NCBI RefSeq assembly: GCF_000504285.1
Contig: NZ_KI632511.1
Span: forward strand, 1,609,372-1,673,371
From: Actinospica robiniae DSM 44927
Lineage (GTDB): Bacteria; Actinomycetota; Actinomycetes; Streptomycetales; Catenulisporaceae
Direction of reading: 5' to 3'
DNA: 64,000 nucleotides
A model generated the notes under the pieces. It was not told where the DNA came from. It worked only from the letters and a program-made list of their open reading frames with translations, and did not search any database. Numbering within the stretch: position 1 is the stretch's first letter; each line of letters opens with the position of its first letter. This document shows, piece after piece, positions 37,201-45,434 of this stretch. A program made the position numbers and the translations under genes.

Positions 37201-38222
37201 TCCTCGTTCCAGTTGAACATGTTCGCCACGCCCGCCTGGCTGCCGGGCAAATTGCCCGCCTTCATGCTGGCGGCCTCGTCATAGAGATAGAGCGTGCGAA
37301 GGTTCTCCAAGTACTGCGCGGTGCCGTCCGAGGAGTTCGCCTCGATCAGACCGCTGTTGGCCCAGAAGCCGTTCCACCACGCGGACTGGGTGGACAACAG
37401 CGAGGCCGCCGTCGACGAGGTGTCGCCGCCGATCAGCGACTGCGCCGTCGTGGTCGCGTTGCCGCCGGTCCACTGGGGCGAAGCGACCACGACCCGGAAC
37501 GAGCCGTCGCTGTTCGGGTTGAAGGTGACCTTAACCTGGGTGCCGTTGACCACCGACGCGCTGACGTTCTGGCCGCCCGCGGTCAGCGCGGCCATCGCGC
37601 CGAAGGTCTGGTTGGAGTAGCCGGCCTGCGAGTTGTCCACCCACGTCTGCGCGAAGCTTGCGATCGCGCCTGACGCGGCGGTCGACGGAGACCGACCGCT
37701 CCACAGGTTGAGCGTCGCGCTCTCCTGCGTGCTCGGGTTCGCACCGGTGACGTTGACGACGAGCTCGTCCTTGCCCGCCGGCACCCACGCCTGCAGCGTC
37801 ATACCGCCGCCGGACTCGTCGAGCACGCCGTTGTAGAGGTCCAGGTAGCCGCTGAAGTTCGAGGCGGAGGTCATCGCGGACAGCCCGGGAATGTTCACCT
37901 GACCGGGAGAGAGCCGGTACGGCATGGTGTCGCTGCGATTCAGCTGCGCGGTGAAGCCGTTGGCGGCCCACGCGGCCACACCGAGCGAGCCGTTGCCCAG
38001 CGGCAGCGACTGGCTGTTCGCCGTGTTCGGGCTGCCGAGCACGATGTCCGAACGGGAGACCACGCCGCCGGTGTTCACCGAGAACGCACCGTTCTGCCAG
38101 GCCGTGGTCAGGCTCGCGGCAGCGGCCGGCTGGGATAACCCGAAGACCACGGTGAAGAGCGAGCCCGTCAGAGTCAGGGCACTTCCGAGTGCTAGTAAGC
38201 GAAATGGGCGTCGAGCATCCAA
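34209..38222 (-). CDS. Secreted GH95-type glycoside hydrolase with two CBM6 modules, 1337 aa
   Basis: TTG 38222 follows GGAGG by 8 nt and opens a signal peptide, MDARRPFRLLALGSALTLTG. The catalytic part (about 41-745) has the GH95 marks LPLGNGSLGVAAWA, LNRSDTMPY, a (alpha/alpha)6 region with DQQDWYPAGYWMWNLRGQ, and ENIGLETVWPYGQIGD. GH95 enzymes are alpha-L-fucosidases or alpha-L-galactosidases. A beta-sandwich segment (about 790-1024) and two CBM6 modules (about 1027-1181 and 1184-1337, with AENYDTGGQGVAYNVTSVNG and TLTLNEDNGGWNIN) follow. These CBM6 modules are homologous to those of the next gene, but less alike at DNA level. It leads a two-gene operon and has a pair of GTTCCGGAAC sites far upstream. 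Confidence 0.85.
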   Translation of the reverse strand: MDARRPFRLLALGSALTLTGSLFTVVFGLSQPAAAASLTTAWQNGAFSVNTGGVVSRSDIVLGSPNTANSQSLPLGNGSLGVAAWAANGFTAQLNRSDTMPYRLSPGQVNIPGLSAMTSASNFSGYLDLYNGVLDESGGGMTLQAWVPAGKDELVVNVTGANPSTQESATLNLWSGRSPSTAASGAIASFAQTWVDNSQAGYSNQTFGAMAALTAGGQNVSASVVNGTQVKVTFNPNSDGSFRVVVASPQWTGGNATTTAQSLIGGDTSSTAASLLSTQSAWWNGFWANSGLIEANSSDGTAQYLENLRTLYLYDEAASMKAGNLPGSQAGVANMFNWNEDQQDWYPAGYWMWNLRGQITANESSGNFALNTPIFDMYLNDLPTTESWTSAQMGGKPGACVPETMRFNGNGYYNGGSVASGSSCALAASPNYNAENVTSGAELALYVWQQYQDTGSISFLQKYYPIIQQTATFLYNYQSLGSDGFLHAVANAHETQWAVQDPTDDLVADQALFNIEINAATALNTDASLVSQMRTALTEIEPYPRVNQSNQTQLLNSQPTSASAAASADSGGADVIGMSYQPSAATHNGENIGLETVWPYGQIGDNTVVNGDNLTALADRTYTNRPNKTNPDWNFDAVQAARLDLGSEVANDLTTVTENYQAYISGLANLFNGSVGTNSYIEQQSTVATAMDEALATQYDGTLRFAPAWPSNWDGSGTVYVQGGTKVDVQVESGTLATAAIQAGSNSTITVKNPWPGQQAQVVNGSSGAVIVSPTTAATFSLPMTAGTSYLVEQPSNPTTSMAFAQVTGTAATTYRTLGGKVQIGLPGNSVSSSYPNLAASFNDVAITADNNTNPGNYDGGGASFSETALTNAGAGPGATVTSSGVAFTMPNVAGSTNDNTVAQGQKITMSGSGTLGFLVSASYGPATGSGTITYTDGSTQSYTLNVPDWWSTTAPSGGAVAVTSAYQNRANNTTYAQTGDIFSIPITLTSGKPVASVTLPSGGALTSGTAAIHVFAMATTGAGAESPYGGSAAAVPGSVQAENYDTGGQGVAYNVTSVNGNGTAYRADGVDLETTSDTGGGDDLGWTGTGQWFKYAVNVATAGTYQVSFRVAAPSGVTDAFHLSNSAGTNLSGNVNIASSGGWQTWETVTANLTLPAGQQTLTLNEDNGGWNINALTFASSQGPYGGTAAAIPGTLQAENYDTGGQGVAYNVTSVNGNGTAYRPDGVDLETTSDTGGGDDLGWTATGQWFKYTVNVATAGTHTISFRVAAPSAVTDGFHLSNASGTNLSGNVNVAATGGWQTWETVTATVTLPAGQQTLTLNEDNGGWNINFMTVS

Positions 38223-38565
38223 GGTAAGGTCCTCCGATACGTGGTGGGCATTTCGGGAGGTTTCAAGCCTTGCTGTCGCTTCCGGAGTGGGCTGCCGGAG
38301 ATCGTTGCAACCGATGCGACTCTTAAACTCAGGGACACGATACATCCGATGTCAAGAAGAGGCGTCAGGTGAAAGAAGGTCCAAATCTCCGCAAAGATCG
38401 AGCGCAGCCCTGCAGACTTACAGCGCAGCGCTGTCATCCAGCGCTGACATGCGAGAAAGCGTCAGGATCGCCGGGCGGCACGGACGCACTTGATCAAGCC
38501 TGTGCCGGATAGTTCCTGCATCGAATGGACAAACATCGGTTCTTTCGGCCCTTCGCGGTCGTCTG

Positions 38566-38599
38566 GTTCCGGAACTTCGCAACCTGAGGTTCCGGAACC
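38566..38599. promoter_or_regulatory. Two GTTCCGGAAC operators upstream of the GH95 operon
   Basis: GTTCCGGAAC occurs at 38566-38575 and again, as GGTTCCGGAACC, at 38588-38599. The centres are 23 bp apart, a little over two helix turns. They lie about 345 nt upstream of the GH95 start; the only -35-like TTGACA nearby on that strand is at 38355-38350. The pair is the sole double site in the window. Confidence 0.65.
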
Positions 38600-38802
38600 A
38601 GCCGCCCTCGGGAAGCCGGCCTCACCCGAACCTGATCTCTCCCCGACGCCGCGGTAGAAGAGCATTGATTTATGTTCCTGCGCCGTGCAATCTGCGGGTG
38701 CAGAGCCCGAGAAGCTCCAAATCTCCCGCGGAATAACGCCGATGACGCACATAACCGGACGTCGGACGGGGTTTCAGAGCCTCCAGGTTCCTGGAAAACG
38801 TC

Positions 38803-39783
38803 TCAGACACGGGGTCGGCCGTGGCGGATCAAGCCGGTGCGCTTCGCGGTGGCGAGTAGCGGCGTCGTCTCCACTGCGGTGATCTGGCTCAGCGGACCGA
38901 GCGTGCTGGTCAGGAACGCGTAGAGCGCGTCGAGATCGGCGGCCGCCAGTGCGACCAGCAGGTTGGAGGGGCCGGTGGTGGCCGCGGCAAACCGCACGCC
39001 CGGGTGCTCGGTCAGCGCGTACGCGGTCTGCTCGAGCGCTCCCGGCTGCACACTGATCCAGAGCAGGGCCTCGGCGTGGATGCCGAGCAGCGCGAGGTCC
39101 ACCTCGGTCGCCAGCCGCAGGACCTGGGCGCTCAGCAGCGCCTCGAGACGCCGCCGGGCGGTGAGCGGCGTGGTGCCGGCTCGGTGTGCGATCTCTGCGT
39201 AGCTGGCCCGTCCGTCCTCGGTTAGAGCTTCGATGAGTGCAGGGTCGAACGCGAGCGGTGCGGGCGCGGAAGCCATCGTTGCCTCGGCGGAGTGCAGGCC
39301 GCTCGTCTCCTCGGCGGAAAGTAGCCCGGCGGTCCAACGGAACGCGGTCGGGTAGACCCGCAGCAGCGTGTACGCGCTCCACGCCTGGACTGCGTCGGTG
39401 GCGGGCAGGTCGCGCAGAAGCAGAGTGTTGCGGGCCTCTGGGCTTTCCAGGAAGAAGACTGCGGAGATCTCATCGCCCCCGCCGAGGATGTCGACCCAGA
39501 CGGTGTCGTCGCGTCGGGCGAGTGCGCCCGCAACGCTGCGGACCTTGTCCGGGCGGGCGCGGATCCGCAGCGCGAGCGGGATCACGCCGGGGAATCGCGC
39601 CGGGTTGCGGACCACGGTGGCGCGCAGGGTGCCGTCTGCGTAGAGGGGCGCGGCTCTGCGCACGACGGTGCGCTCCGACAGGTCAAGACGCCGCCCGACC
39701 TCGCGCCAAGAGGCGCGCGGCGCGGCCAGTAGGAGAGCCGCGATGCGGCGGTCAGTTTCATCCAGGTCTTGGCGCACATCCAT
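38803..39783 (-). CDS. Lrp/AsnC-family transcriptional regulator (tandem type)
   Basis: The 326-residue protein contains two Lrp/AsnC units. The first HTH is DLDETDRRIAALLLAAPRASWREVGRRLDLSERTVVRR, and a second, FDPALIEALTEDGRASYAEIAHRAGTTPLTARRRLEAL, starts near residue 180. Each is followed by a RAM-like ligand domain (VWVDILGGGDEISAVFFLES; VRFAAATTGPSNLLVALAAAD). It is divergent from the amidohydrolase gene with 120 bp between the starts, the usual place for a regulator of its neighbour. The intergenic half-sites ATGGCGTTA and ATAACGCG are a possible operator. The ligand is unknown. ATG 39783 gives the family-typical N-terminus. Confidence 0.87.
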   Translation of the reverse strand: MDVRQDLDETDRRIAALLLAAPRASWREVGRRLDLSERTVVRRAAPLYADGTLRATVVRNPARFPGVIPLALRIRARPDKVRSVAGALARRDDTVWVDILGGGDEISAVFFLESPEARNTLLLRDLPATDAVQAWSAYTLLRVYPTAFRWTAGLLSAEETSGLHSAEATMASAPAPLAFDPALIEALTEDGRASYAEIAHRAGTTPLTARRRLEALLSAQVLRLATEVDLALLGIHAEALLWISVQPGALEQTAYALTEHPGVRFAAATTGPSNLLVALAAADLDALYAFLTSTLGPLSQITAVETTPLLATAKRTGLIRHGRPRV

Positions 39784-39903
39784 CACTCTAAGGCCAGGCG
39801 ATGTCGTGTTCTCTTCGATTCCCACTCGGTATATGGCGTTAATCATGTGCAAGGCCATATGACGGTGCCATAACGCGAGCTGAGCCGAGTGGAGGAGAAC
39901 ACG

Positions 39904-41553
39904 ATGTCTGATCATGGTGCCGATCTGCTGATCCGGGCGGCGGACATCCACACGCTGGTGCCGGGCCAACCCCCACAGCGGGCCTTGGCGGTGCGGGGCG
40001 ACCGCATCGTCGCCCTCTCCCCTGATCCGCACGGACTCGACGCGTGGATCACCGAGCGGACCGCCGTACACGACCTGCCCGAATCCACGGTGCTGCCGGC
40101 ATTCGACGACACCCACACGCATCTGATCTTCGCCGGACACAGCGCGCACGACGTCCCCGTCCACCAGGCCCGCACCATCGCGCAGTTTCTCGACCTGATC
40201 GGGCAGCGCGCCGCCGTCACACCCGAGGGCGAATGGATCCGCACCACGACCAACTGGCAGGAACTCAACCTCGCCGAGCGGCGCATGCCGACCGCGGACG
40301 AACTCGACCAGGCCACCGACCGTCACCCCGTCCTGGTCAAGCGCGGCGGCCACAACGACGTCGTCAACACCTACGCCCTGCGCCTGGCGGGCATTACCGA
40401 GGACACCCCCGTACCGGCGGGCGGCGTGATCGGCCGCGACGCCGACGGCCGGCTCAACGGGCGCCTGATCGACAACGCCCAGCGCCTAGTCGAGCGTCTT
40501 CTCCCCGCGCCCGACCGGGCAGAACAGGTCGAAGGCCTGCGCCTGGCGAGCCGTCAGTTCGCCGCCACGGGCATCGGCACCGTACGCGACTGCGCCGTCT
40601 TCCCCCACGACTACGCCGTCCTGCTCGAAGCCCGAAAGGCAAGCGCACTCCACACAAGGGTGCGCGCATTGATCGCAACCTTCGGGCTCACCTCCGCACG
40701 GGAAGTCGAGGACCTGCTCGATGTCATGGAGGGGTGGCGCTACGACGCCGACCCGTGGCTGCACGTGTGGGGCGTGAAATTCGGACTCGACGGCGGCCTC
40801 GAAGCCGGCGCCACCGAAGAGCCCTACGCCTGCGACCACGCCTTCTCCGGCACCCTCATCTGGGACCCCGACGAACTGACCAGGGCGGTCACCGCCGTCG
40901 TCCGCCGCGGCTGGCGCGTGGGCACCCACGCATACGGCGACCGCGCGGTGCGCGTGCTCATCGACGTCTACGAGCGCGTCCTGCGCGAGAACCCCGGTCT
41001 GCCCCAGGGCACCCTCGTCATGGAACACGCTGGCCTGGCCTCACCCGAACAGCAGGACCGCGCCGTCGCCCTCGGTATCCCCGTGACTATCCAGCAGCCG
41101 CTGCACCACGACACCGCCGAGGTCGAACGCGAGTTCTGGGGACCGGAGCGCGTCGCCGAACTCTTCCCCGCGCGCGGCTGGCTGGACCGCGGAGCGCAGG
41201 TCAGCGCCGGATCGGACTTCCCCGTAGGCCAGTTCGGCGCGATGCGCTCCATCTGGGGCATGACGACGCGTCAGACCGTCATAGGCGTTCAGGGCCCGCA
41301 GCACGCCATCACCTACGACGAGGCGCTCACCCTGCACACCACCGCCGCAGCCGCCCTCAACAGCGAAAGCGACCTGCGCGGACAGCTCACCCCCGGCCGC
41401 CTCGCCGACCTGACCATCTGGGACCGCGACCCCGCTCAGTGCGCGGACGACGACCTGCGCGACCTGAACCCCACCCACACCATCCTCGGCGGCAGATTCG
41501 TCCACGAGCTCGAGCACGCAGCCGACGGTCAATTCAGGACGCATGCTCGTTGA
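39904..41553 (+). CDS. Amidohydrolase family 3 protein (YtcJ-like)
   Basis: The 549-residue enzyme starts at ATG 39904 after GGAGGAG. It has the YtcJ-type layout: an N-terminal beta-sandwich (ADLLIRAADIHTLVPGQPP), metal motif DDTHTHLIFAGHSAHDV, VKRGGHNDVVNTYALRLAGI, KFGLDGGLEAGATEEPY, GTHAYGDRAVRVLIDVYE, MEHAGLAS, SAGSDFPVGQF and a closing GRLADLTIWDRDPAQ. Relatives hydrolyse N-acyl or cyclic amide bonds; the substrate here is unknown. No signal peptide is present, so it is cytoplasmic. Its 3' end overlaps the convergent SnoaL-like gene by 20 bp. The divergent Lrp/AsnC regulator probably controls it. Confidence 0.87.
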   Translation: MSDHGADLLIRAADIHTLVPGQPPQRALAVRGDRIVALSPDPHGLDAWITERTAVHDLPESTVLPAFDDTHTHLIFAGHSAHDVPVHQARTIAQFLDLIGQRAAVTPEGEWIRTTTNWQELNLAERRMPTADELDQATDRHPVLVKRGGHNDVVNTYALRLAGITEDTPVPAGGVIGRDADGRLNGRLIDNAQRLVERLLPAPDRAEQVEGLRLASRQFAATGIGTVRDCAVFPHDYAVLLEARKASALHTRVRALIATFGLTSAREVEDLLDVMEGWRYDADPWLHVWGVKFGLDGGLEAGATEEPYACDHAFSGTLIWDPDELTRAVTAVVRRGWRVGTHAYGDRAVRVLIDVYERVLRENPGLPQGTLVMEHAGLASPEQQDRAVALGIPVTIQQPLHHDTAEVEREFWGPERVAELFPARGWLDRGAQVSAGSDFPVGQFGAMRSIWGMTTRQTVIGVQGPQHAITYDEALTLHTTAAAALNSESDLRGQLTPGRLADLTIWDRDPAQCADDDLRDLNPTHTILGGRFVHELEHAADGQFRTHAR

Positions 41554-41899
41554 CGAACGTGTAGAGCTCGACGATGCGGCCCTCCTTGCAGCGGGCGATG
41601 TCCATCCCGGTCGCAACCGGCGGTTGGCCCGCGGGGCCGAACCGGAAGCCGAGGTGGCCGAGGTCGTCGTTAACCGAGACGGGGCCGTCCGGGCGGAAGA
41701 CGAAGTCCGGGGCCTGCGCGCGCAACTCGGTCGCCCGTTCGGCGAGCGCCCCGCGGCCGTGGAGGACGCGGTCGGGCTCGTGCCACACGACGTCCTCGAC
41801 GTAGGTCTGCGCGATCGCAGCGCTGCGCCGGTCCGGGTCCGGCTCGTTGAAGACCTCGAGGAGGTTACGGCGCATCAGGTCGGTGACGGTGACGTCCAC
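41534..41899 (-). CDS. SnoaL-like (NTF2 fold) protein
   Basis: A 121-residue single-domain protein of the NTF2/SnoaL superfamily: an N-terminal helix pair (MRRNLLEVFNEPDPDRRSAAIAQTY), VEDVVWHEPDRVLHGRGALAERATEL, FVFRPDGPVSVNDDLGHLGFRFGP and a last strand GRIVELYTFVNE. Such small folds are cyclases, isomerases or ligand pockets; nothing here tells which. It overlaps the end of the amidohydrolase gene tail to tail. Confidence 0.8.
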   Translation of the reverse strand: MDVTVTDLMRRNLLEVFNEPDPDRRSAAIAQTYVEDVVWHEPDRVLHGRGALAERATELRAQAPDFVFRPDGPVSVNDDLGHLGFRFGPAGQPPVATGMDIARCKEGRIVELYTFVNEHAS

Positions 41900-42290
41900 G
41901 GGTGGTCCTCCGAGTCAGCGTGTCAGGTCTCTGTAGGGACGAGTACAGCGTCCTGGTTCAATAGCCTGACGCAGCCGATTGCGCTGAGCGCGGCGTGTGG
42001 CAGACCATCACACCATCGTGTCCGGCGACGGGAGTACCCGCCGCGCGGCCACGCGGCTCACGGGCGCACAGCGAGGCGATGGTCGTTCATTCATCGAACA
42101 CACTGATGACAGAGTGCTGTATTCTCACTGTGCCCCGGGCAAGCCCACGGGAAGCGTCGTCGGCGATCGGGCCGGCGTAGGTCGCGTGGTGGATTTCGAC
42201 GGGTAGAGGCTAAAATGGAAGTGGCTACGTCACATTCTCGAGCCGACAGCTGCCACCCGTCGCGGACGCCGCAGGTCGAGGAGGTGGAAC
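41900..42290. other. intergenic, about 390 bp
   Basis: Between the SnoaL-like start and the FIST start, which are divergent. It should hold both promoters. The FIST ribosome site GAGGAGG is clear at its right end; no gene is supported. Confidence 0.5.
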
Positions 42291-43475
42291 ATGGGTGCCA
42301 TCGAGACCGGAGAGCGCCGACGCTGGATGGGTGTCGGCCGAGCGGACGACGCGGACGCGCGGTCAGCGGCGAAGCAGGCCGCGCATCAGGCCGTTCAGGG
42401 AGATGACCCCAAGCTGCTGGTGGTGTTCTCCGCGATCACCTACGACCCGGCCGGCGTCGTTGGCGGGCTGCGCGAGGCCGCTCCCGGCGTGCCGGTGGTC
42501 GGCTGTACCACGCACGGCGAGCTCGGGCCCGGCGGGCCCACGGACGGCACGGTCACGGTCGCGGCGCTCGGCGGGCCGGGCTTCAGCGTCTCGGTGGCGG
42601 TGGCCGAGCAGGTCGCGGGGCGCCAGCGTGAGGCCGGGGCCGAGGTGGCCTGCTGCGGGGACCAGGTCGCGCCGCTGCCGTACCGGGTTCAGCTGCTGCT
42701 GACCGACGCGATGATCCGTGACCAGGAGGCGATCCTGCGCGGCGTATACAGCGTCGTGGGGGCCGCCGTGCCGCTGTTCGGCGGTGCGTGCGGGGACGGC
42801 TGGCGGATGACCGGCGGCTACCTGATCGCGGGCGAGCGCGTCCTGACCGACTCTGTGATCGCGGTGACGATCGCGTCGGAGGGGCCGCTGTCGGTCGCGG
42901 TGCACCACGGCTGGCGGAAGGTGGGCGAGCCGATGATCGTGACCCGCAGCGGCAACGGGCGGGTCTACACCTTGGACGACGCCCCCGCCCTGGACAACTA
43001 CCTCGACCAGCTCCGCGCCCCGGTCGAGGCGTACACCGACGCGGACGCGTTCATGGCCTTCGCGATGAGCAGGCCGCTCGGGGTCCAGCGCCGCCACGGG
43101 GTCGAGGCACGGAACCTGAGCACCGAGATCGACCTCGAGGGCCGCTCCATCGGCGGCGGAAGCGCGATCGACCACGGCGGGCTGACCTGGGCAATGGAGG
43201 GGGACGAGGCGTCCATCCTGGCGGCCACGGACGCCGCCTGCCGCGAGGCGACCGAGGGCCTGGACGGCCAGCCGCTGGTGGGCATGCTGACCTTCAGCTG
43301 CGCGGCGCTGCGCGCGGTACTCGGCGACGACGGGATCAGGCGCGAGGGCGAGCGGCTGGAGCAGTGGGCGGGCGAAGCCCCGTTCGCCGGCTTCTACACC
43401 TACGGCGAGATAGCCCGCGTGCGCGGGATCGACGGCTTCCACAACCAGACCCTCGCCGTCCTGGCGCTGGGCTGA
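42291..43475 (+). CDS. FIST-domain sensory protein
   Basis: The 394-residue protein has FIST_N (about 40-230) and FIST_C (about 235-385) domains: PKLLVVFSAITYDPAGVVGGLREAAPGVPVVGCTTHGELG, VVGAAVPLFGGACGDGWRM, and in the C-part NLSTEIDLEGRSIGGG and PFAGFYTYGEIARV. FIST domains are predicted small-ligand, possibly amino-acid, sensors linked to signalling proteins. The ribosome site is GAGGAGG before ATG 42291. Three bases separate its stop from the GAF-GGDEF gene, so the pair is an operon in which FIST may feed ligand state to the diguanylate cyclase. Confidence 0.9.
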   Translation: MGAIETGERRRWMGVGRADDADARSAAKQAAHQAVQGDDPKLLVVFSAITYDPAGVVGGLREAAPGVPVVGCTTHGELGPGGPTDGTVTVAALGGPGFSVSVAVAEQVAGRQREAGAEVACCGDQVAPLPYRVQLLLTDAMIRDQEAILRGVYSVVGAAVPLFGGACGDGWRMTGGYLIAGERVLTDSVIAVTIASEGPLSVAVHHGWRKVGEPMIVTRSGNGRVYTLDDAPALDNYLDQLRAPVEAYTDADAFMAFAMSRPLGVQRRHGVEARNLSTEIDLEGRSIGGGSAIDHGGLTWAMEGDEASILAATDAACREATEGLDGQPLVGMLTFSCAALRAVLGDDGIRREGERLEQWAGEAPFAGFYTYGEIARVRGIDGFHNQTLAVLALG

Positions 43476-43478
43476 GCG

Positions 43479-45029
43479 ATGACCGGTCCCGCAGCGTCAC
43501 CGGAGACCCAGCAGTTGCTGGAGCTCCTGGCCGTGGTGACCTCCTTCACCGACGAGCCCTCCGCGGTCCAGGCCGCGGCGGAGCGCGCCGCCCAGGCGCT
43601 GGAGGCGGAGGTCGCCGCAGTCGTGCTGGACGACGAGGTGGTGGCGGCGGTCGGCTTTCCGGCCGGAAGAACGCAGACCGAGGATCTGCTGGCGATCGCC
43701 CGCGGCGAGCGGGACTGGATCGAGGTGCCCGGGCTGGCGAAGTGCCAGGCCATCGTGTCGCGCTGGTCCGGAACCCACCCCGGCCGGCTGATCATCGCGC
43801 GTTGGGGAAGCGAGCCGTTCTCGGTCGAGGAACGCAACCTGGTGCGGGGCATGGGCCGGCTCATGGAGCTCACGCTCACCGTGCTGCGCACCCTCGAGGC
43901 CGAGCACCGGATGCGGCGCGAATCGGAACGGCAGGCCGCCGAGAACGCCCGGCTGCTGCGTTCGCTGCGCGAGCAGCAGCGGCTCCAGCTGCAGGTTTCG
44001 GTGATCCAGCGCGCGATCTCCCGGCGCGATCCGCTCCAGCAGATCCTCGAGACGATCACCGCGGCGGCCCAGGACCTGCTGGGCGACGAGATCGTCGGGC
44101 TGTGGATCAGGGATCACGGCGCGCCGGACCGGGCGACGCTGCTCGCGGCGGTGGGCCTGGACGTGCTCGGGTTGCCGAGCGTCCCGCTGGCCGATGCGGG
44201 CGCGGCGGGCGAGGCGATGCGCCGCAACCAGGTGGTCACGCTCTCCGGATACGAGCGGGCCGCGCCGGTGATCCGGGAGCTGACCGGTGGGCGGCTGCAC
44301 GCCTCGATGGCGGCGCCGGTGCACGAGAGCGGCGAGGTCTCCGGCGGCCTGCTGGTCGCCTCGTACGATCCGGAGCGCCGGTACCAGGAGCCGGAGGCCG
44401 ACACGCTGCGGACGTTCGCGCAGAACGTCAGCCTCGCGCTCACCGACGCGCGCACCTTCGAGAAGATGAACCGGGCCGTGCACGACACGCTGACCGGCCT
44501 GGCTGGGCGGGGCCTGTTCATGGACCAGGTCGCCGAGCAGCTTGCCCGCGGCGAGGAGGCGGCGCTGCTGTTCATCGACCTGGACGGGTTCAAGTCGGTC
44601 AACGACACGCTCGGGCACGCCGCGGGCGACGAACTGCTGGCGATCGCCGCGCAGCGGATCACCTCCCAGCTGCGCCCCTCCGACATCGCCGGGCGCTTCG
44701 GCGGGGACGAGTTCACCGTGCTGCTGACCAGCCTGTCCGACGCGCGGGCGGCGACGACCGTGGCGAGCCGAATCATCAGGGCTCTGAGTGACCCGATACG
44801 GGTGGCCGGCCGGAGCCTGAACGTCGGCGCGAGTGTCGGGATCGCGATGACCCTGCCGGATCTACCCGAACCGGTGGACCTGTTGCGCCGCGCTGACATG
44901 GCCATGTACCAAGCCAAGCGCAACGGCCGCGGGAGGTACGAGGTCTTCACTCAGGAGGCTGTCTCGCGCGATTCGCAGCAGCGGCGCAGCGACCCCTCGC
45001 AGTTTCGCTGGGGATCGAGCCTCGGCTAG
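43479..45029 (+). CDS. GAF-GGDEF diguanylate cyclase
   Basis: The 516-residue protein has an N-terminal GAF-like region (about 20-140), a coiled linker (MRRESERQAAENARLLRSLREQQRLQLQ), a second GAF (about 180-325) and a GGDEF domain (about 340-500). The signature GGDEF is at 408-412 (GRFGGDEF). RPSD at 399-402, five residues before it, is the RxxD inhibitory c-di-GMP site. LFIDLDGFKSVNDTLGHAAGDELL carries the metal-binding Asp. It should make c-di-GMP from two GTP and be product-inhibited. There is no EAL domain and no membrane segment. c-di-GMP governs development in mycelial actinobacteria. Confidence 0.92.
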   Translation: MTGPAASPETQQLLELLAVVTSFTDEPSAVQAAAERAAQALEAEVAAVVLDDEVVAAVGFPAGRTQTEDLLAIARGERDWIEVPGLAKCQAIVSRWSGTHPGRLIIARWGSEPFSVEERNLVRGMGRLMELTLTVLRTLEAEHRMRRESERQAAENARLLRSLREQQRLQLQVSVIQRAISRRDPLQQILETITAAAQDLLGDEIVGLWIRDHGAPDRATLLAAVGLDVLGLPSVPLADAGAAGEAMRRNQVVTLSGYERAAPVIRELTGGRLHASMAAPVHESGEVSGGLLVASYDPERRYQEPEADTLRTFAQNVSLALTDARTFEKMNRAVHDTLTGLAGRGLFMDQVAEQLARGEEAALLFIDLDGFKSVNDTLGHAAGDELLAIAAQRITSQLRPSDIAGRFGGDEFTVLLTSLSDARAATTVASRIIRALSDPIRVAGRSLNVGASVGIAMTLPDLPEPVDLLRRADMAMYQAKRNGRGRYEVFTQEAVSRDSQQRRSDPSQFRWGSSLG

Positions 45030-45097
45030 GCGAGGGCGCCGACGCGCTCGTGGATGATGCCCGTAGTACCTCCAAAACTCCCGACGACCACCCCAAC

Positions 45098-45334
45098 ATG
45101 ATCCCATTCCCGGCACCGACGGATCAGATACGTCGGCTCACCATCGACATGATCGATGGTCGTGCTCGTCTCCTTGGTCGTAGGCCTGGCCGAAGGCGAC
45201 GCGTCTTCGTGCTCACCGACGGCGTGGCCGACCCCGACCCCGAAGTCGACCGGGTCCTGGTGGACAAGGTCTTCCCCTCCCGAGCCCACCTCATCGACAC
45301 CGCCGGACTCCGCGGACTGCTCCAGGCCGCCTGA
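45098..45334 (+). CDS. Small hypothetical protein
   Basis: A 78-residue frame (MIPFPAPTDQIRRLTIDMIDG..., VFVLTDGVADPDPEVDRVLVDK..., LIDTAGLRGLLQAA). I do not recognise it. In its favour, its stop is 26 nt before a very strong hairpin, and its codon use looks coding. Against it, there is no clear ribosome site, and an in-frame ATG at 45050 is also possible. Confidence 0.35.
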   Translation: MIPFPAPTDQIRRLTIDMIDGRARLLGRRPGRRRRVFVLTDGVADPDPEVDRVLVDKVFPSRAHLIDTAGLRGLLQAA

Positions 45335-45360
45335 CCGCCGATCAGCATCCTGCGAGAGTC

Positions 45361-45396
45361 GACCGCGTCCCACGGACTCGTCCGTGGGACGCGGTC
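45361..45396. terminator. 16-bp perfect stem-loop terminator
   Basis: GACCGCGTCCCACGGA pairs perfectly with 45381-45396 around a 4-nt loop. It ends the FIST/GGDEF transcription unit (with the small gene) and precedes the truncated MFS. Confidence 0.85.
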
Positions 45397-45434
45397 GTTC
45401 GCCTTGGCCAGCTCATCTGTGGGACAAGTCTGCG

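Noticed and set aside
32889-37673. Very long open frame (over 1500 codons) on the plus strand
   Set aside because: It is antisense to the GH95 and GH71/99 genes. High third-position GC in those genes removes stops on the other strand; the translation is low-complexity Arg/Gly/Val with no domain.
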